From Acorus gramineus (lineage: Eukaryota > Streptophyta > Magnoliopsida > Acorales > Acoraceae), in NCBI GenBank assembly GCA_030737835.1, contig JAUJYN010000014.1, positions 2,424,652 through 2,488,651 on the forward strand: DNA of 64,000 nt, read 5' to 3'. Under the pieces are notes generated by a model that had not been told where the DNA came from, ran no database searches, and saw only the letters and a program-made list of their open reading frames with translations. The position numbers and the translations under genes were made by a program. Positions 1 through 10,944 of this stretch are shown here, one piece after another. Numbering within the stretch: position 1 is the first letter of the stretch; each line of letters starts with the position of its first letter.

Positions 1-103
1 GGTAGGAAATGGGTTAGGGTTTGGCTACGGTTAAACGTGGTTTGACCTGGGTTTTGGAGAGGGTCTGGGAGAGTGGATTTGGAGTGGGATTTGGTGGAAT
101 TGA

Positions 104-106
<3 letters not shown>

Positions 107-137
<31 letters not shown>

Positions 138-143
138 GTCTCT
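107..143. repeat. CT microsatellite in the LTR leader
   Basis: A nearly pure CT run with a few T or G interruptions lies just downstream (in LTR sense) of the TATA box. A longer version is at 14,381-14,441 in copy 2, and a decayed one is near 23,250-23,275 in copy 3. It reads as GA repeats in the retroelement RNA. Confidence 0.85.
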
Positions 144-253
144 CAAGGGTTTTCAAGTTGGGGAGAGGGTATGGGCTTGTGGGTGTGGCTTGGGAAGGAA
201 AGGGATGTGATTGATTTTAATTGGGGATATGTTAGATATGATTTGGATGCCCC

Positions 254-263
254 CTATTTATAG
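254..263 (-). promoter_or_regulatory. LTR TATA box, copy 1
   Basis: On the minus strand this reads CTATAAATAGG, a standard plant TATA box. It has counterparts in copy 2 (14,548-14,556) and copy 3 (23,381-23,392). Transcription toward lower coordinates would start about 30 bases downstream and run through the GA/CT microsatellite. Confidence 0.6.
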
Positions 264-441
264 TAAAAAAAGGGGCAGGGGAGTGTCAACTGGACAACAG
301 ATCAAAATGGGTAATAAGGTGATTGATTTGATAATAGATCAAAATGGGTAATAAAGTGCTTGATTTGACCTTCCATAAGATCTTTGTTCTCAGATTGTGT
401 CCAGGTGAGGGGTGGCATGTTCAAACTTGCCGCCCAGTCAG

Positions 442-679
442 GGGCAGCTACTTGAGAGTAGCCGCCCCCATCATAACCTGCCAAACGTCCCATCTCTGAC
501 AAGTGGTGGCTTGGGTCAGTTACTAAGGTTGAACCGGCTGAGATGGGGCGGCTAAAAGGGACAATCCGCCGCAATCATGCTGCTTTATGTCCCATCCCAA
601 GAAGGCGGTTTGGGGTCGGTCAGGGGGGCAGCTAGTTGAAAGTAGCCGCCTGGTGCGGCTACTCTCAAGTAGCCACCCC
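442..679. repeat. GGCGGCTA/TAGCCGCC palindromes, LTR copy 1 upstream group
   Basis: Three imperfect palindromes of about 25-28 bases lie at 442-469, 626-650 and 652-679. Each has a left arm close to GGCGGCTA, a loop of 6-9 bases and a right arm TAGCCGCC or TAGCCACC. The right arm contains AGCCGCC, the GCC-box bound by plant ERF transcription factors. The same positions in LTR copies 2 and 3 carry the same palindromes with changed loops. Confidence 0.75.
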
Positions 680-1387
680 TGCCAAGCCTTAGGTTTTTCT
701 AAGTTTTTGGACTAGGGTTTCCGGTTTTGGTTTCTAAGGGAGTTTTCTATTAGATGTCCAAATGTGGTCATTTCTAAATGTCACTTGAAGTATTTTTGTC
801 GTTGTGGACGGTCAAAATTGAGGTATCTACAATTGTCCCTTATCGGATGGAGTCTTTTGTGTGAAACAAACAAACTTCAATTGATGATAAGGAAAGAGAC
901 CCCTATTTTGGCCGGCCCAACCTTCAAGAAGTTTAGGACACACTACCAACACTATTCAAGGAATTGATTTAGACTGCCAGAGGCTAGGTCTTGACTAGAA
1001 TTTTCAACCGAATGGATGATCCAGGTGGAAGGCGGAAAAAGTAAAGTAGCGAATGATCCAACCCTTAGGCGGGGTTCTTAGCCATCGTGCACGGAGCAGC
1101 CCAGCGTCAGTTTCCTTGTGCCTACCGTACCTGTGCTTGGGTAACTTAGCAAATCAAGGGGATATCGCCGATATAAAGCAAGTAAAGGTGTTTGAGTTTG
1201 GTGAATTGGATCATCCAAGGATAAAAATTCTGGAAAAGAACCAGAACTGAAGAAAGTCGAACTGAATGGTTCTGGAAATGTGATAAAACTTCAAAATAGT
1301 TGTGTTTGATCAAGTAAGACTTGGGAATAAACCAATACATGGCTATTTGGCTTTAGAGAACTTGGAAAAAAGTGTGTTTGGGAAGCT

Positions 1388-1510
1388 GGCAGGGGGCGGC
1401 TTGTTGAGTTTAGCCGGCAGGGAGGGGCGGCTTGTTGAGTTTAGCCGGCAGGGAGGGGCGGCTTGTTGAGTTTAGCCGTCGGGCAAGGGGCAGATAGTCG
1501 CGAGTAGCTG
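1388..1510. repeat. Tandem GGCGGCTT palindrome repeats
   Basis: A 31-base unit containing GGCGGCTTGTTGAGTTTAGCC occurs at 1,416-1,446 and 1,447-1,477, with a 28-base version at 1,388-1,415. A related unit follows at about 1,480-1,512. The first three units are nearly identical, which suggests local slippage or unequal exchange. Copies 2 and 3 of the LTR have three diverged palindromes in the same place (15,703-15,795 and 24,352-24,452). Confidence 0.8.
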
Positions 1511-1526
1511 CCAACCGACTGGGTCC

Positions 1527-1730
1527 CTTTTAACCGAAAAAAACCCTCTCTCTCCCACACGTTTTCAAAATGGTTTCTCTCCCTCAATTAACCTTTCTAC
1601 TTCAATTCAAACAGAAAGAACTTGGTTTTCGGCCTTGGTTTGTTTGATTTTGCCTTTCATCATTCCTTTCTTTGTGATTTTGAAGCCCTAGTTTCCCTTG
1701 GGTTTTCCTTTCTTTGCGAAATCAGAGGGG
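1527..1730 (+). promoter_or_regulatory. Decayed promoter and leader of the E1 PMD gene
   Basis: In E2 and E3 a TATA-like TTATAACT lies about 200 bases before the ATG (15,804 and 24,461), followed by pyrimidine-rich leader sequence. Here the matching site reads CTTTTAACC, so the TATA is lost. The 1,731 ATG was chosen because it aligns with the ATGs of E2 (16,007) and E3 (24,668); an in-frame upstream ATG at 1,698 is not conserved. Confidence 0.4.
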
Positions 1731-4700
1731 ATGAGGACGGCCTCGATGATGAAGCACCTCAGGTCATCCCGAGAGCATAGGGGGGCTGTCTCGGGGTCGG
1801 GCTCATCGGAGAGCGATGGTTCGGAGAGGAGGGTCATGGAGGAGATCACCCAAACGGCAGAGACACCATTGGTGGGCGCGAGTGGGGGTATGGGCGTGTC
1901 CTCGAGGGCCATCCCGGGGGTAGTGGGCGGTGTGATTTGTTATACACGCAAGAGGAGGCGTGACGACCGATCGACGGTGGCCGAGGGCGCGGGTTTGGAG
2001 GCCGGAGGGTAGGCCATAACTGTGGATGGAGAAGTAGGGGCCGAGGGGTTTAGTGAGAGTGAGAGGGCATCTTTGGATGCCATTGTGGGGATGTTAGAGA
2101 GAGAGGCCGAAGAGGCCAGGGCTGAGGAGGAGGAAAGAAGGGCTCTAGGGGATTTTGAGGCTTTTGCCTCCGATGCGGTGGGCGCGGAGGAAGGCGAGGG
2201 TGTTGGGGTTGGGGCCGAAGAGGCCGGGGGTGTGGACACAGGGGCCACGGTGGCCGATGCTGAGGTTGAGGCTGAGAAGGCCGTGATCAAGGAGGAGGGG
2301 GATGATGAGGAGGGAGACGACGACGGGATGGATGATCCCGATGTGGCCGAGGTGGAGGCTTCTGGGGCTACACGAGCCATGGTATGCCTCTATTTTCCCT
2401 TTGTCTAATTTTTAGATTTGTTTATTACATTTATGTTTTGATTTATGGGTGTTTTCATGGACATGTATTGATAGGTTTAATGCATGTTTTAGTTGTGACA
2501 CATGGTGTGAGAGTAGTGTAATTGTTTTAAGGAGAGGGCATGTATATAGTAGAGATAATTTGATCATGGTGGGGTCTATATATATAAAAAAAGGGGGGAC
2601 AATTCTATTTATGCATGCTTATATTCTTTTGGTGGTTTTTTTTTTTTTAAGTATGCTTTTATAGGAGAGAAAACGAATAAGTTTTGACTAAAAAGTGGTT
2701 TTATAAAGAAGGAAGTGAATAGTATGCAAGTGATACCTTTAGAATAACTATGGTGGGGATGAGTTTAAGGGAACTTTGCATGTGTTTCATTATGATTTAG
2801 TTTAAGCATGTTTAAAGAGATAGACTATGGTGGGATAATAGGAAAAAGTGAACTTATATTTCATGCCTTGATATTTTAGGTTTTGATCTTTAATTAAATT
2901 TTGAAGTATTCTTACCTTGTGAGCATTTTCGTGGATCTAACCTCTTTCTCCATTTCAGCGACCGAATCACATACGGGCTTTGTGGCATGGGACCAAGAGA
3001 TGGTATGACGCCCTAAGGTCAGAGGAGAGAAACTTTGGTGGATGGAGCCGGTTTTCGTTCCTTCTTTCTGATCGAGCCGTTCCATGTCCACCGCCCTTAT
3101 TTGGAGGCGTTGGCAGAGAGATGGGGCCTCGAGAGTTGCGCCTTCATCCTCCCTACGGGTGCGGTGATGCCGACTTTGGAAGATGTCCGGAGGATCACCG
3201 GCCTTCCAGTCTTGGGAGAGGCAGTGATCGCGGCGACTAGTGCTGACTACCGGGTCCTATTCTGAGAGTCATTCGAAGAGTGGGAGTTCATTGAGCGAGA
3301 GAGGACTCTGAACCGGATCCTGCTTGGTTAATTATCGAGGGAGCATGGCCTCGGTTCTTTTATGAGACGTTAGAAGGGGAAAGATGCAGCTAGCTTTGGG
3401 AGGAGAAGGCTGATGATTGAGGCGAGGGAGGCGGCCTCGTGCCCACAGAGGACACGGAGCGAGTTGAGGGCTTTCTTCCTCTATTTCTTCGGGCGGGTCC
3501 TCTTCTCGACCGCCTCGGACAAGATCTCCTCCCACTTCCTCCTGCTGATGAGGGACCTGAGGACCATGGGACGTTTTGCTTGGGGCACTGCGATGCTCGC
3601 CCACCTTTTTGCAGAGCTCTTGAAGAAGATGAAGAGGGCCGGGGGCAAGAACTTGGGCGGTTTCGCTGCTTTTCTCCAGGTAAAAGTCAGTGAAAAGGAA
3701 TGTCTTTCTTTTGGATTCGTTTCACTTAATTCTCATAGTATTCTTCCGTAGATATTTGGATACGAGCATTTCACCATTGATCGCCCGACCCAACTGTCCC
3801 TGCCCTGCCTTGGGCCATGAGATGGGCTCCCTCGGGGTCTTCTTGTCTTCGTCATCTTGCACAGTTTCGAGAGGCCTTCCATGTTTTAAGAGAAGAAGAC
3901 GTATATTTTCTGGATCTCTAGCTTTTATTTTATTTTCTTTTGACTAAGCACTCTTCTTATTTCTTTGATATTTCATTCTGTATATTACTTGGAGGCCCTA
4001 CACGGAGGAGGAGGAGGTCCCAGAGGAGCTGTCGAGGGATGTTTTGTTGATCTTCTTTAATGAGGTAATCTTTCACGTGATCAGCCGGGTGGTCTGCCAG
4101 CTTGGGTATCATCAGTGGGTGCCCATTGACCTACTGATGCGTCCTCCGATCCTGGTAGCTGGAATTCCTCAGGACACGAACCTCCCAAGGAATTATGCAA
4201 CATATGTGGCCGAATGGGTGAGCAGGGGGACTCTGGTAGAGCATCATCCCGAGGGGACTAGCAGTGATGAGTATATGGCCTGGTACCGCCTGGAATATGT
4301 CAGCATCATCGGGACCATGGAGGAGGAGATCCCGGACGCCTATGTAAGAAAAGCTCTTTTCCCTTTCTTTTGCCCTTTTATTTTTCTTCTCCTTGTGTTT
4401 TTTAAATGTATCTTCTTTTGTAGGTTGAGCTAAATGAGTTGGAGAAGAAACTCAAGACTGCCAACGAGCACCTCCAAGCACGGACCGAGCAGGTAGAGGG
4501 GATGCGAGTACAAAGGCAACGCCTGCAAGAGCGGGTTCAGGTCCTTGAGGCTCAGGTTGATGCTCTGTCGAGAGCGAGAGCTGACGGTGCTTCTTCCTCT
4601 TCTGCTCCTCCTCCGTCCATGGCCTCTGATCGAGAGCTTGAATTAATGGATGAGCTAGGCGTGGCCCGGAGTGAGCTCCTAGCCACTCGAATGGAGCTTG

Positions 4701-5392
4701 ATCAGGCTAGGGAGAGGGCCGCGAGGGTCGAGGATGAGGTGGACCTGTTGCGGTCCAAGAGAGCTTTGAGAGAGGAGGAGATGGACCAGCTGCGGTCCCG
4801 TATCGTGTTGAGGGAGGAGGAGTCTTCCACTCTAGGTCGTGAGCGGGACTCCCTCCAGGCTAGAGTGTTGGAGTTGGAGATGTCGGCCAGCATGCCTGGT
4901 GGTTTGATGGGGGAACTGGTTCGTTCACTTCAGGCGGCCGGAGACAGGGATCGAGAGGGTCTCAGGGCCTCGGAGGCGAGAGCACAGGAGATGGAAGAGA
5001 GGTTGAGGGCGGCCGATGATCGATCTAGAGGCATGGAAAGCCACCTTCATCAGAGGTTGGAGAGAAGAGATCGGGATATGCACCAAGTCCACCTCTAGGA
5101 CGCCACTATGCGAGGAAAGTTGGTCAGGGGAGGATCTATGTCAAAGACGGATCTCGACCTTCTCTTTCTCGAGCCGGAGCACTCGGTTTTGCCTTCCTAG
5201 CCACCGGAGCCACATTCAGTCGAGCTTCCCGACCCGAAGTCGTGGGATATATGCAAGGGCGGCTTCTTCGGTCACTGAGATTCCTGCTGCTCCAGATGCT
5301 CAAGAAGCCCAGTCTTCTCACCAGCCACCGCTTCCTTCAGGCCAAGATGCTCCTCCTTCGACCCAGCCTCCCGGGGATGATGACACTTTGAG
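1731..5392 (+). pseudogene. PMD coiled-coil gene of E1 (five exons, broken)
   Basis: This gene is antisense to the retroelement and lies between integrase and the 3' LTR. Exons, taken from GT/AG sites and comparison with the other copies, are 1,731-2,381, 2,959-3,679, 3,752-3,900, about 3,986-4,343 and 4,424-5,392. Exon 1 encodes a Ser/Gly/Glu-rich region with a basic RKRRR patch. Exons 2-4 encode a plant-mobile-domain-like fold, with motifs ALWHGTKRWYDAL, LPTGAVMPTLEDV and GYHQWVP. Exon 5 is a heptad-rich coiled coil with a Pro/Ser-rich tail. Lesions are a TAG at 2,010-2,012, a one-base insertion near 3,033, a TGA at 3,263-3,265, a small deletion removing the exon 4 acceptor, and a TAG at 5,096-5,098. 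PMD proteins are known from plant transposable elements and from MAIN-type nuclear proteins; a role here is not shown. Confidence 0.72.
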
Positions 5393-7734
5393 GTATATTC
5401 TTTTCTTTAGCCTTTGGTAGGGAACTTTGGTTTTTATGGCAACGGGTTTATGTTATCATTCCTCTCTTGGCTTTAAGTGATCTCTAGGGTGATTTTTGTC
5501 TTGGTCTTAATAATAAAAACTCATAGGTGTGGCAAATGATATATGTTTTCTTTTTCTCTTTTGGCTCAGGTGATTATTTCGATGATGGATAGCTCAAGAC
5601 ATTCGGATTTGAGCCTTGGTGGATCTGTGTTTTCTTGTTTGTGTAATTTTTATGTTTTAGGGACAATTTATGTTTATATCTTTATGGGATAATCTTTTAG
5701 CTTTCCACATGCATGGTTTGGTGTAATTGACATGGATGTTTTGAAAGGTCTTTTAATTTAGGTGGATGTGTATGCATGTGAATGAGTTTTGGTTTCGTAG
5801 GTTTGATTCATGGACGAATGGATAAAATTGAAATACGAATGCTCTTGATTTATATTTATGTTTGTTTTGTAGATGTATAGATAGGTATATGAAATGTGTA
5901 TGTACAGGTTTTGCTAGAGAATGTCTTTCATAGGTAGCAGGTTTTGGGAGTTGAAGAGTTGATTGAAATGGGACTAACAGCAGGTTTTTAGATAGCAGGT
6001 ATGGGCCGGCTATTTATTTTTAGCCGCGCGGTAAGGGGTGGCTAGTTTTATTTAGCCGCCCTTAGACAGGCACAATTTACCTGTAGGGCGCCAGCTTGTT
6101 ACTTTCAGCCATCTGGTGCCAGGCGGCTAGATGGGCTTAGCCGCCCCTGGCCTGGGACAATTTCTTGCTTCTGCTTTTGTCTGTTGTTGCTAAGTTTTTC
6201 CCAGTGCTTTGTCAACCTTTAAAACTTGTAAAAACATTCTTTCCATGAACCAAGTGTTAAATCTGTCCAGATTGCGCCCTTGTACTAATTTTTGAGCCCC
6301 TCTCACTCGAATTGTAAAGGGCTACAACCCATCTAAGGTAATAAAGCAAGGAAAGAGATGCGAGACGTCGCGTCCGGTATACAAGAGAAGGAGCCTAAGT
6401 GACTCTAAGTGTGAGAATATGCGAGAATGGAAAAGAAACCTCAGGTGCGTATGAGAGTGGGGTAGTTTTCCTTCTCAAATGTGTGTGGAAGGGTATGAAA
6501 TGAAAGTAATAGGGGAAATTTTCTTTTGGCATGGGAGTTAATTGTGGTATTTAGAGAAACTTGAATGCTAAAATGTTTGGAAAAGGAAAATACAACTTTA
6601 TGCATAGGGTGAGTGGCATAAGGGAGCATTTTAATTCTTCGAAGGATCTTTTTATGTGGGAGGGAAATGTTTTCAATTTTCTAAAGCAAAAGATGCCATC
6701 AAGCCCTTGAAGAGGGGCCCTTGTGGTCACTCATGTCCAAACCAGGATTGCATTTGAAAGGTTTTGGCTTCAGGTGTCAATTCCTCAAGTTCATGGTTCT
6801 CAAATGCTTGATCATATTATTCTAAACTGGGAAATCCATGAACGCACCAAGATTTAAGTCGAGTAAACTTTCTTTAGATAGGCAAGTGTTTTAAGTTAAC
6901 TCATGTGAGTGTGTGCTGTTGTAAACATAGGAAAAGGTCTATCTTTGGTTGAAATTTCGCCTTTCCAAGTAGACATAGTTCAATTCCAACTCCATAGCAA
7001 GAAATAAAACGGTGGGGGGTGAATGGGGTAAGAGTAATATGTCCCTTTGGGCAATATCTTAGAATTGTCCCAGTCTAGCATATGTCTTACTTTCTAGGTC
7101 CCTCTGGCTTTCTTCTTTTTAACAATTCTTTATTTGGGTTGAGAGTACAGCCCGCCAGGCGTATACCCGTGTTTTGGGTGGAGAGTACAGTCTGTTTGAC
7201 CGGATGTGTACTAGTATAGCCTTTTGTTCAGCATATGCTGTGAGTAAAGGCGTTTGCGCCTGCTAAAATAGAGAGTTTAACCCGTTGTTTTGGTGTTGTT
7301 CTTGATTTTTGGCCTCTCGTTGCCTTTCTTATTTTTGTTTTGAGGGGGGGGGGTGGCATTTCTGTTTTTCACCCCTGTTCTTTTCTGCTTCCCCTCTAGA
7401 AGCGTTTACATAGCGCTAGAGCTAGTTTTGGGGCATATGCCAGGTCCAAGCAATTTCTCATTTTGACCTTGGGTTGATAGGAGTAAGGGAGAGAATAAAG
7501 GGGAGATGCTTTGGGGTTTAAAAAATTGTCACAGTCTATAGGGTAGGCAATTTTTTCTTTTATTAGATAAACTGATTCCTAAGTCATACTCTTGTGATGG
7601 AGGTGGCATGAGTGATGGATATATGAGTTTAAATAAAATACAAGTCATCTTTGACTTGTAATTCTATCATCAAGTGCTAAACACTGGAAATCACAGAAAG
7701 GAAGAATAATATTTCTCAAACATTAAGAGTTTTA
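5393..7734. other. E1 spacer between the PMD gene and integrase
   Basis: No gene is seen. The spacer matches 28,439-30,374 of E3 in order and content, and its left part matches (inverted) about 31,006-31,465 of E4. It includes a palindrome cluster at 6,001-6,160, a TGAGCCCC/GGGCTACAACCC zone near 6,290-6,340, and repeated GAGAGTACAG near 7,140-7,195. Position suggests it holds the 3' untranslated regions of two converging transcripts, the PMD gene from the left and pol from the right. Confidence 0.6.
6001..6160. repeat. Palindrome cluster in the E1 spacer
   Basis: Four units of the GGCGGCTA/TAGCCGCC type follow one another, starting near 6,007, 6,038, 6,090 and 6,118. Loops vary while arms keep the GCC-box core. 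The E3 spacer has two matching units at about 28,730-28,800. These copies lie outside the LTR, so the motif is a property of the whole element. Confidence 0.7.
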
Positions 7735-8760
7735 TGCCTGAAATTTCTTCAGATAAAGTGCATTCCACGAACCTTAGACTTCGACTCCTTTGTCATCCAC
7801 CAAGCGGTAGGCATTCCTGGAGTAGGCATGGGTGATCACATAGGGTCCCTCCCATGTGGGTTGCAGCTTGCCTTTGGGGTGGGGCTGTCTTGATGGCATG
7901 ATTTGCTTAAGTACAAGCTCCCTGATTTAAAATCTTCTCTCTATTACTTTCCCTCCTCTAGTAGGCCTGGGCATGGTCCGCGGCTCTTAACCTCTTTTCG
8001 TCTAACAGTTCGAGGTGTAGCAGGAGCGCTTCTCTTCTCTCTTCAATTTGCAAGTCTTCTTCTAATACTACTCTTAAGGACGAGATAAGAACCTCGTAGG
8101 GTACTACCGCTTCCACCCCGAATGTGAGTGAATATAGGGTGTTCGGATAGAGGTTCGGTAAGCCTAGAGAGCATCAACTAACTTGTCTGTCCAGTCAGTA
8201 GCTTTGTGGGTTTCTACTATATTTTTTATGATTCTGAGCAAGGTTTTGTTGGTGGCCTGTACTTGTCCATTTCCCTGGGGGTGATAAGGCGTGGAGTGAT
8301 GAAGTTCTATGTGATGTTTATCACATAGGTCTCGGAATTCTTGGGAAATGAATTGTGGGCCATTATTTGTTATGGTCATCTTGGGGGTGCCGAACCGTGC
8401 AAGGATATGGGTGTGGACGAAACGGGCCAAGGTAGAGCTTTTGATCAACACATAGGACTCGGCTTCAGATCATTTGGTAAAATATTATGTGGTAGTGAGG
8501 ATAAAAGCCTTCTGAGTTGTATTTTCTACAGTGTCTCGGAATGGCCTTACCACATCTAGTGCCCATATGGAAAATGGCCATGGTGAGGTGATGGGGTGCA
8601 AGGAAGATGCTGGTGCTTGTATTTTGTTGGCATGAGTTTGACATTGGATACAACGTCGCACATATTTGTTGCAGTCACCTTCGAGTGTGGGCCAGTAGTA
8701 ACCCATCCTTAGCACCTTTTTTGCCAGCATTTGAGCATTGACATCCCCCCCCCCGCCCGC
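7735..8760 (-). pseudogene. E1 integrase, degenerate
   Basis: This is the integrase domain of a Tat-type pol, which would insert the cDNA copy into DNA. The H2C2 zinc-binding region includes MGYYWPTLEGDC and RRCIQCQTHA (about 8,730-8,620). The first catalytic Asp is in SIWALDVVRPF. The core continues at 8,451-8,164 with HILARFGTPK and HHSTPYHPQGNGQ. Two catalytic acids are altered: the usual SDNGPQF is TNNGPQF, and the usual GQAEATNK is GQVQATNK. A run of C (G on the coding strand) near 8,746-8,756 breaks the frame in the zinc region. The C-terminal part, ending near 7,735, matches the better preserved 30,375-30,614 of E3. Confidence 0.85.
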
Positions 8761-9837
8761 GTACTCCGGAGTGAGCTTCTTCTACAATGGTGTATGCTTC
8801 TTCATCGTCCAGGCATCTGAGTAACTCTCCATTGAAGGATGCTCGAAAGAGTATTCCTCCGCGGAGGCAGTATTTAGTTGCTATCCTCTTCACTATCCTT
8901 TGATCGCCATTGGTGGCATATTCTGGAAATGATCCGTCTTCGAGATAGTTTTTGATATCAAAATACCATGGATTTCCATCATCCATATCTTCTAGATTGA
9001 GAGCTAGGATTTTTTCTACTTGGTTTAGGAGGCCTCGAGTCCTACAATCTTGAAGTTCAGTGGCAGGTGCTTCTAGTCTCTGGATAGTAACTGTTTCAGA
9101 TCTTTTGGATATGGGAAAAGTGAGTGATGAAGCTAATGAGGCTAAAGAGTCCGCGAGAATATTGCCTGTTCGGGGTATGAAGATGTGGGTGACTTTATAG
9201 AATTGTTTAACCAGGACCATGGCTAGTTCTCTATATGGCTTTAATTTTGGGTCCCTAGTTTGATATTTCCTCAGAGTTTGGCGAATCACTAAAAGTGAGT
9301 CTCCAATAATATCTAGATATTTAACTTCTAGGCCAGAGATGCCATTAAACCTGCTATTAGAGCTTCATATTCAGCAATGTTATTAGTGGCGTTAAATGTG
9401 AGTTGAAATGCCCGTGGGATAATGACGCCTTCGGGGGAGATTAATGCTATTCTTATCCCTCTCCCTTGTTGATTAACTGCTCTGTCAAAGTATAGCGTCC
9501 AAATTTTCCTGTCCTTTTCTTCAATGAGTGCAAATATTTCTTCATCTGGGAAGTCGGTATGTACTGGTTCATAATCGGGGAGAGGGAGATGGGCGAGATG
9601 ATCAGCAATGGCTTGACCTTTGATGGAATTTAGAGTGGCGTATGTGATGTCAATAACTAAACTTGCCACCCGGCTAAGCGACCGGTTAGTATAGCTTTCT
9701 TGAACAGGAATCTTACTGGATCCATTTTTGCAAAGTACTTGACTTTGTGGGCAAGGAAATAATGGCGTAGTTTTTGCGATGCCCACACTAAGGCTAAGCA
9801 GATTTTTTCTGTGGGAGGGTAGGCTGCTCATATTCAA
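8760..9837 (-). pseudogene. E1 RNase H region, degenerate
   Basis: The RNase H domain follows RT in the Ty3/gypsy order RT, RNase H, integrase. Visible motifs are WTLYFDRAVNQQGRG (first Asp), NNIAEYEALIAGL (catalytic Glu), and further on ILADSLASLASSL (late Asp). A connection segment with IKGQAIADHLAHLPLP precedes it, a wording seen in Tat-lineage elements. The frame changes around 9,290-9,330 and again upstream of 9,837, so no continuous reading remains. It would remove template RNA during reverse transcription. Confidence 0.85.
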
Positions 9838-9853
9838 TTAGTGTCTTACTCAG

Positions 9854-10894
9854 CTAGTAGACAGCCTTTTCTTTCCTTCCCATGTCGTCGTGTTGTGCAA
9901 GCACAGCACTGATGGCTTCTTCGATCGCTTCTACATAAAGAAGCAAGGGTCGCCCAGGTACCGGAGCTGAGAGAACCGGGGGTTTAAGCAGGTATTTCTT
10001 TAGGTCATCGAAGGCCTGTTGGCATTCGCTATCCGAGGTAAACTTAACTCCTCCTTTTAGTAATTTGTAAAAGGGGCGACATTGTTCGGCATGTAGTGAT
10101 ATGAATCTCCTGATGAATTGCAGTCGACCGACGAGTTCCCTTAACTCTTTTAAATTTTTAGGTGGGGGCATTTGGGTAATGGCCCTTGCTTTAGTTGGGT
10201 CGACTTCGATCCCCCTCTTGCTCACCATGAACCCCAGGAGCTTCTCAGAAGAGACGTCGAACCGACATTTCTTTGGGTTCATTTAAGCGAAAATTCCCTG
10301 CACCTTTGTAGGACTTGTCTAAGTATATCTGCATGTCCTATCCGAGTCCTAGATTTAACTAGGATGTCATCTACATAGACCTCTATTAACTTGTGCATCA
10401 TATCATGAAATATTGAAGTCGTAGCTCCTTGATATGTTGCACCAGCATTTTTAAGTCCAAAAGGCATTACCACATAACAGTAGGTCCCCCAAGGTGTGGT
10501 GAAAAAAGTTCTCTTGGTCTTCCTCTTCTAACCGAATCTGATTGTACCCAGAAAAGCAAATCATAAAAGAGAGCATTTCATATCCTGTCGTGTTGTCGAC
10601 AAGGAGATCAATGTGTGGGAGTGGGAAGTCGTTCTTCGGGCATGCTCGATTGAGGTCCCTAAAGTCGATGCATACCCGTACCTTGCCGTCTTTTTTGGAT
10701 ACTGGAAGGATATTAACTACCCATTTTGGGTATAAGACTACCTGGATAAACTTAGCCTGGTGGAGTTTGTCCACCTCATCTTTAATTTTTAAGGCCATCT
10801 CTGGATGAAGGCGTCTTAGCTTCTGCTTTACCGGTTTTGCACTAGGCTCTAAAATTAATCGGCGCTCGACTAGAGAGGTATCGAGCCTGGGCAT
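9854..10894 (-). pseudogene. E1 reverse transcriptase, degenerate
   Basis: This is reverse transcriptase of a Tat-type Ty3/gypsy element. It starts with MPRLDTSLVERRL and PVKQKLRR, then KKDGKVRVCIDFRDLNRA, FPLPHIDLLVDNT and FSGYNQIRLEEED. After a frameshift it continues with MPFGLKNAGATYQ and the active-site box IEVYVDDILVKS near 10,340-10,390. The last third (10,282-9,854) contains FDVSSEKLLGFMVSKRGIEVDPTKA and AEQCRPFYKLLKGG. Frame changes near 10,470 and 10,280 break it. The YVDD box is intact. Confidence 0.9.
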
Positions 10895-10944
10895 GTCTTT
10901 ATAAAACCAAGTGAAGATATCAACATATTCGCGTAGTATTTTGA

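Larger units (their letters stand above)
1..1540 (-). repeat. Tat-type LTR, copy 1 (3' LTR of E1, cut by window edge)
   Basis: This block repeats at about 14,278-15,800 and 23,160-24,450 in the same order: a CT microsatellite, a TATA box on the minus strand, GGCGGCTA palindromes, a conserved stretch around 760-1,350, and a pyrimidine-rich run into the PMD gene. Copy 2 extends about 260 bases further left, so the U5 end of this copy lies outside the window. The right edge is not resolved because all three copies continue into the same internal sequence; 1,540 is an estimate. The LTR reads on the minus strand, as does the pol region at 7,735-13,600. The copies differ at many sites, so this is an old insertion. 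Confidence 0.72.

Noticed and set aside
21..263. Frames with Leu-Ser or Arg-Glu repeats around the CT runs (also 14,196-14,557)
   Set aside because: They are translations of a dinucleotide microsatellite in the LTR leader, not genes.
1388..1512. CRISPR-like array of short repeats
   Set aside because: The repeats are adjacent palindromes without unique spacers, in a plant LTR; this is tandem duplication.
4702..4893. Minus-strand frame inside the E1 coiled-coil exon (also 27,585-28,217 in E3)
   Set aside because: It is a shadow of the heptad-rich coding strand, rich in Ser and Arg, with no independent support.
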